Source: Candidatus Zixiibacteriota bacterium | GTDB lineage: Bacteria > Zixibacteria > MSB-5A5 > GN15 > FEB-12 | Direction: 5' to 3' | NCBI GenBank assembly: GCA_029932795.1 | Contig: JAOZPL010000122.1 | Location: 594-6,218 of the forward strand | DNA: 5,625 nt | Part shown: positions 5,095 to 5,625 of the stretch, in pieces | Layout of the letters: the number at the start of each line of letters is the position of its first letter | Numbering within the stretch: the stretch's first letter is position 1 | Position numbers and translations under genes: made by a program | Notes under the pieces: generated by a model | Seen by the model: the letters and a program-made list of their open reading frames with translations, nothing else | The model's database searches: none | What the model was told of the DNA's origin: nothing

Positions 5095-5625
5095 TTACGC
5101 CTTTGCTGAGGGACACAGCCCGTTCAGAAAGCAGTTGCCGCACTCCTGTCTTCGCGCTCTGCAGACGGCGCGACCGTGGATTATCAGTAGGTGCGAATAT
5201 ACAATCCAGTCCTTTTCCGGAATGATCCTCATAAGGTCCTTTTCAATCCTCTTCGTGCTTTTTTCTCCGGTAAACCCGAGCAAGCGGCTGATCCGCGCAA
5301 CGTGCGTGTCCACAACAATCCCCTCGGCGAGGTTGTAACCGGCGCCAAGGATCACCGAGGCGGTCTTGCGTCCAACACCGGTCAGTTTGACCAGGTCGCT
5401 GAGCTTCCGGGGAATCTCTCCATTATGCCGTTCGAGTAACTGCTGCGCGGATTCCTGTATCGCTCGTGCCTTATTGACATAAAACCCGGTAGTGTAGATA
5501 GCCTCTTCCAGCTCTTTAATATCGGCCTCAGCAAACTCCCTCACTGAGCGATATTGTCTGAACAGCGCCGGCGTTACACGGTTTACTCGCTCGTCGGTAC
5601 ATTGCGCCGACAGGATAGTGGCCAA
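5095..5625 (-). CDS. nth: Endonuclease III (DNA glycosylase/AP lyase), N-terminus beyond the window
   Basis: Base excision repair enzyme that removes oxidised pyrimidines from DNA and cuts the abasic site by beta-elimination. 176 residues are in the window. The first codon visible is an internal TTG in LATILSAQCTDERVN, a conserved early block of the family; compared with the 211-residue E. coli enzyme roughly 35 residues are missing. Residue numbers here count from the window edge. The helix-hairpin-helix LTGVGRKTA (81-89) carries the catalytic Lys87, and VVDTH has the catalytic Asp106. The C-terminus has the 4Fe-4S ligands Cys155-x6-Cys162-x2-Cys165-x5-Cys171, matching the spacing in E. coli Nth. 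All key residues are present, so the enzyme should be active. It precedes the DUF2953-GerW pair on the same strand by 81 bp with no terminator seen, so read-through into them is possible. Confidence 0.95.
   Translation of the reverse strand: MATILSAQCTDERVNRVTPALFRQYRSVREFAEADIKELEEAIYTTGFYVNKARAIQESAQQLLERHNGEIPRKLSDLVKLTGVGRKTASVILGAGYNLAEGIVVDTHVARISRLLGFTGEKSTKRIEKDLMRIIPEKDWIVYSHLLIIHGRAVCRARRQECGNCFLNGLCPSAKA

Noticed and set aside
5623..5625. TTG at the window edge as the true start of nth
   Set aside because: It falls inside a conserved internal block of endonuclease III, so it codes an internal Leu and the gene continues past the window.

Overview
The window looks like chromosomal DNA of a bacterium with an outer membrane or similar exported-lipoprotein biology. 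It carries two lipoproteins and a further exported thioredoxin-fold protein, has moderate GC (about half) and uses clear Shine-Dalgarno sites. The lipoprotein architecture (a short Cys-Gly-Asp N-terminus followed by a fibronectin-III-like domain of the 'P-ADGA-x-V-PTL-W ... YYWKV-A ... WSFTT' style) together with a GerW/DUF2953 pair suggests an uncultured phylum of the FCB type, for example a Zixibacteria-like lineage. That placement is inference from gene style, not from a marker gene. No phage, insertion sequence, CRISPR array, tRNA or rRNA is visible.

Left part (1-1338, plus strand): two consecutive exported thioredoxin-fold proteins. The first is a signal-peptide protein with a CGWC active site. 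The second is a TlpA/ResA-like lipoprotein with a WCPPC active site on a long acidic tether. They probably form an extracytoplasmic thiol-redox pair. The second gene runs convergently into the next one.

Middle part (1376-3783, minus strand): a DUF116-family cysteine-rich protein, an overlapping GNAT acetyltransferase, then, after a 130 bp gap with a candidate promoter and a 21 bp dyad, a large lipoprotein with one FnIII-like domain and an apparently duplicated 'PLxIGxRWxY' domain.

Right part (3913-5625, minus strand): endonuclease III (nth, cut by the window edge), then a DUF2953 membrane-anchored protein and a GerW/YtfJ-family protein that overlap by 20 nt, closed by a strong rho-independent terminator at 3913-3938. 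The DUF2953-GerW order is the same as ytfI-ytfJ in Bacillus, but here it sits among lipoprotein genes in what does not look like a spore former.

Nearly all DNA is coding. The longest gap is about 180 bp and no gene-free stretch exceeds 300 bp. I see no strong case for a wholly new defence or mobile system. The points worth a second look are the GerW/DUF2953 pair, the two repeat structures at gene starts (2595-2615 and 5012-5031), and the duplicated domain of the lipoprotein.
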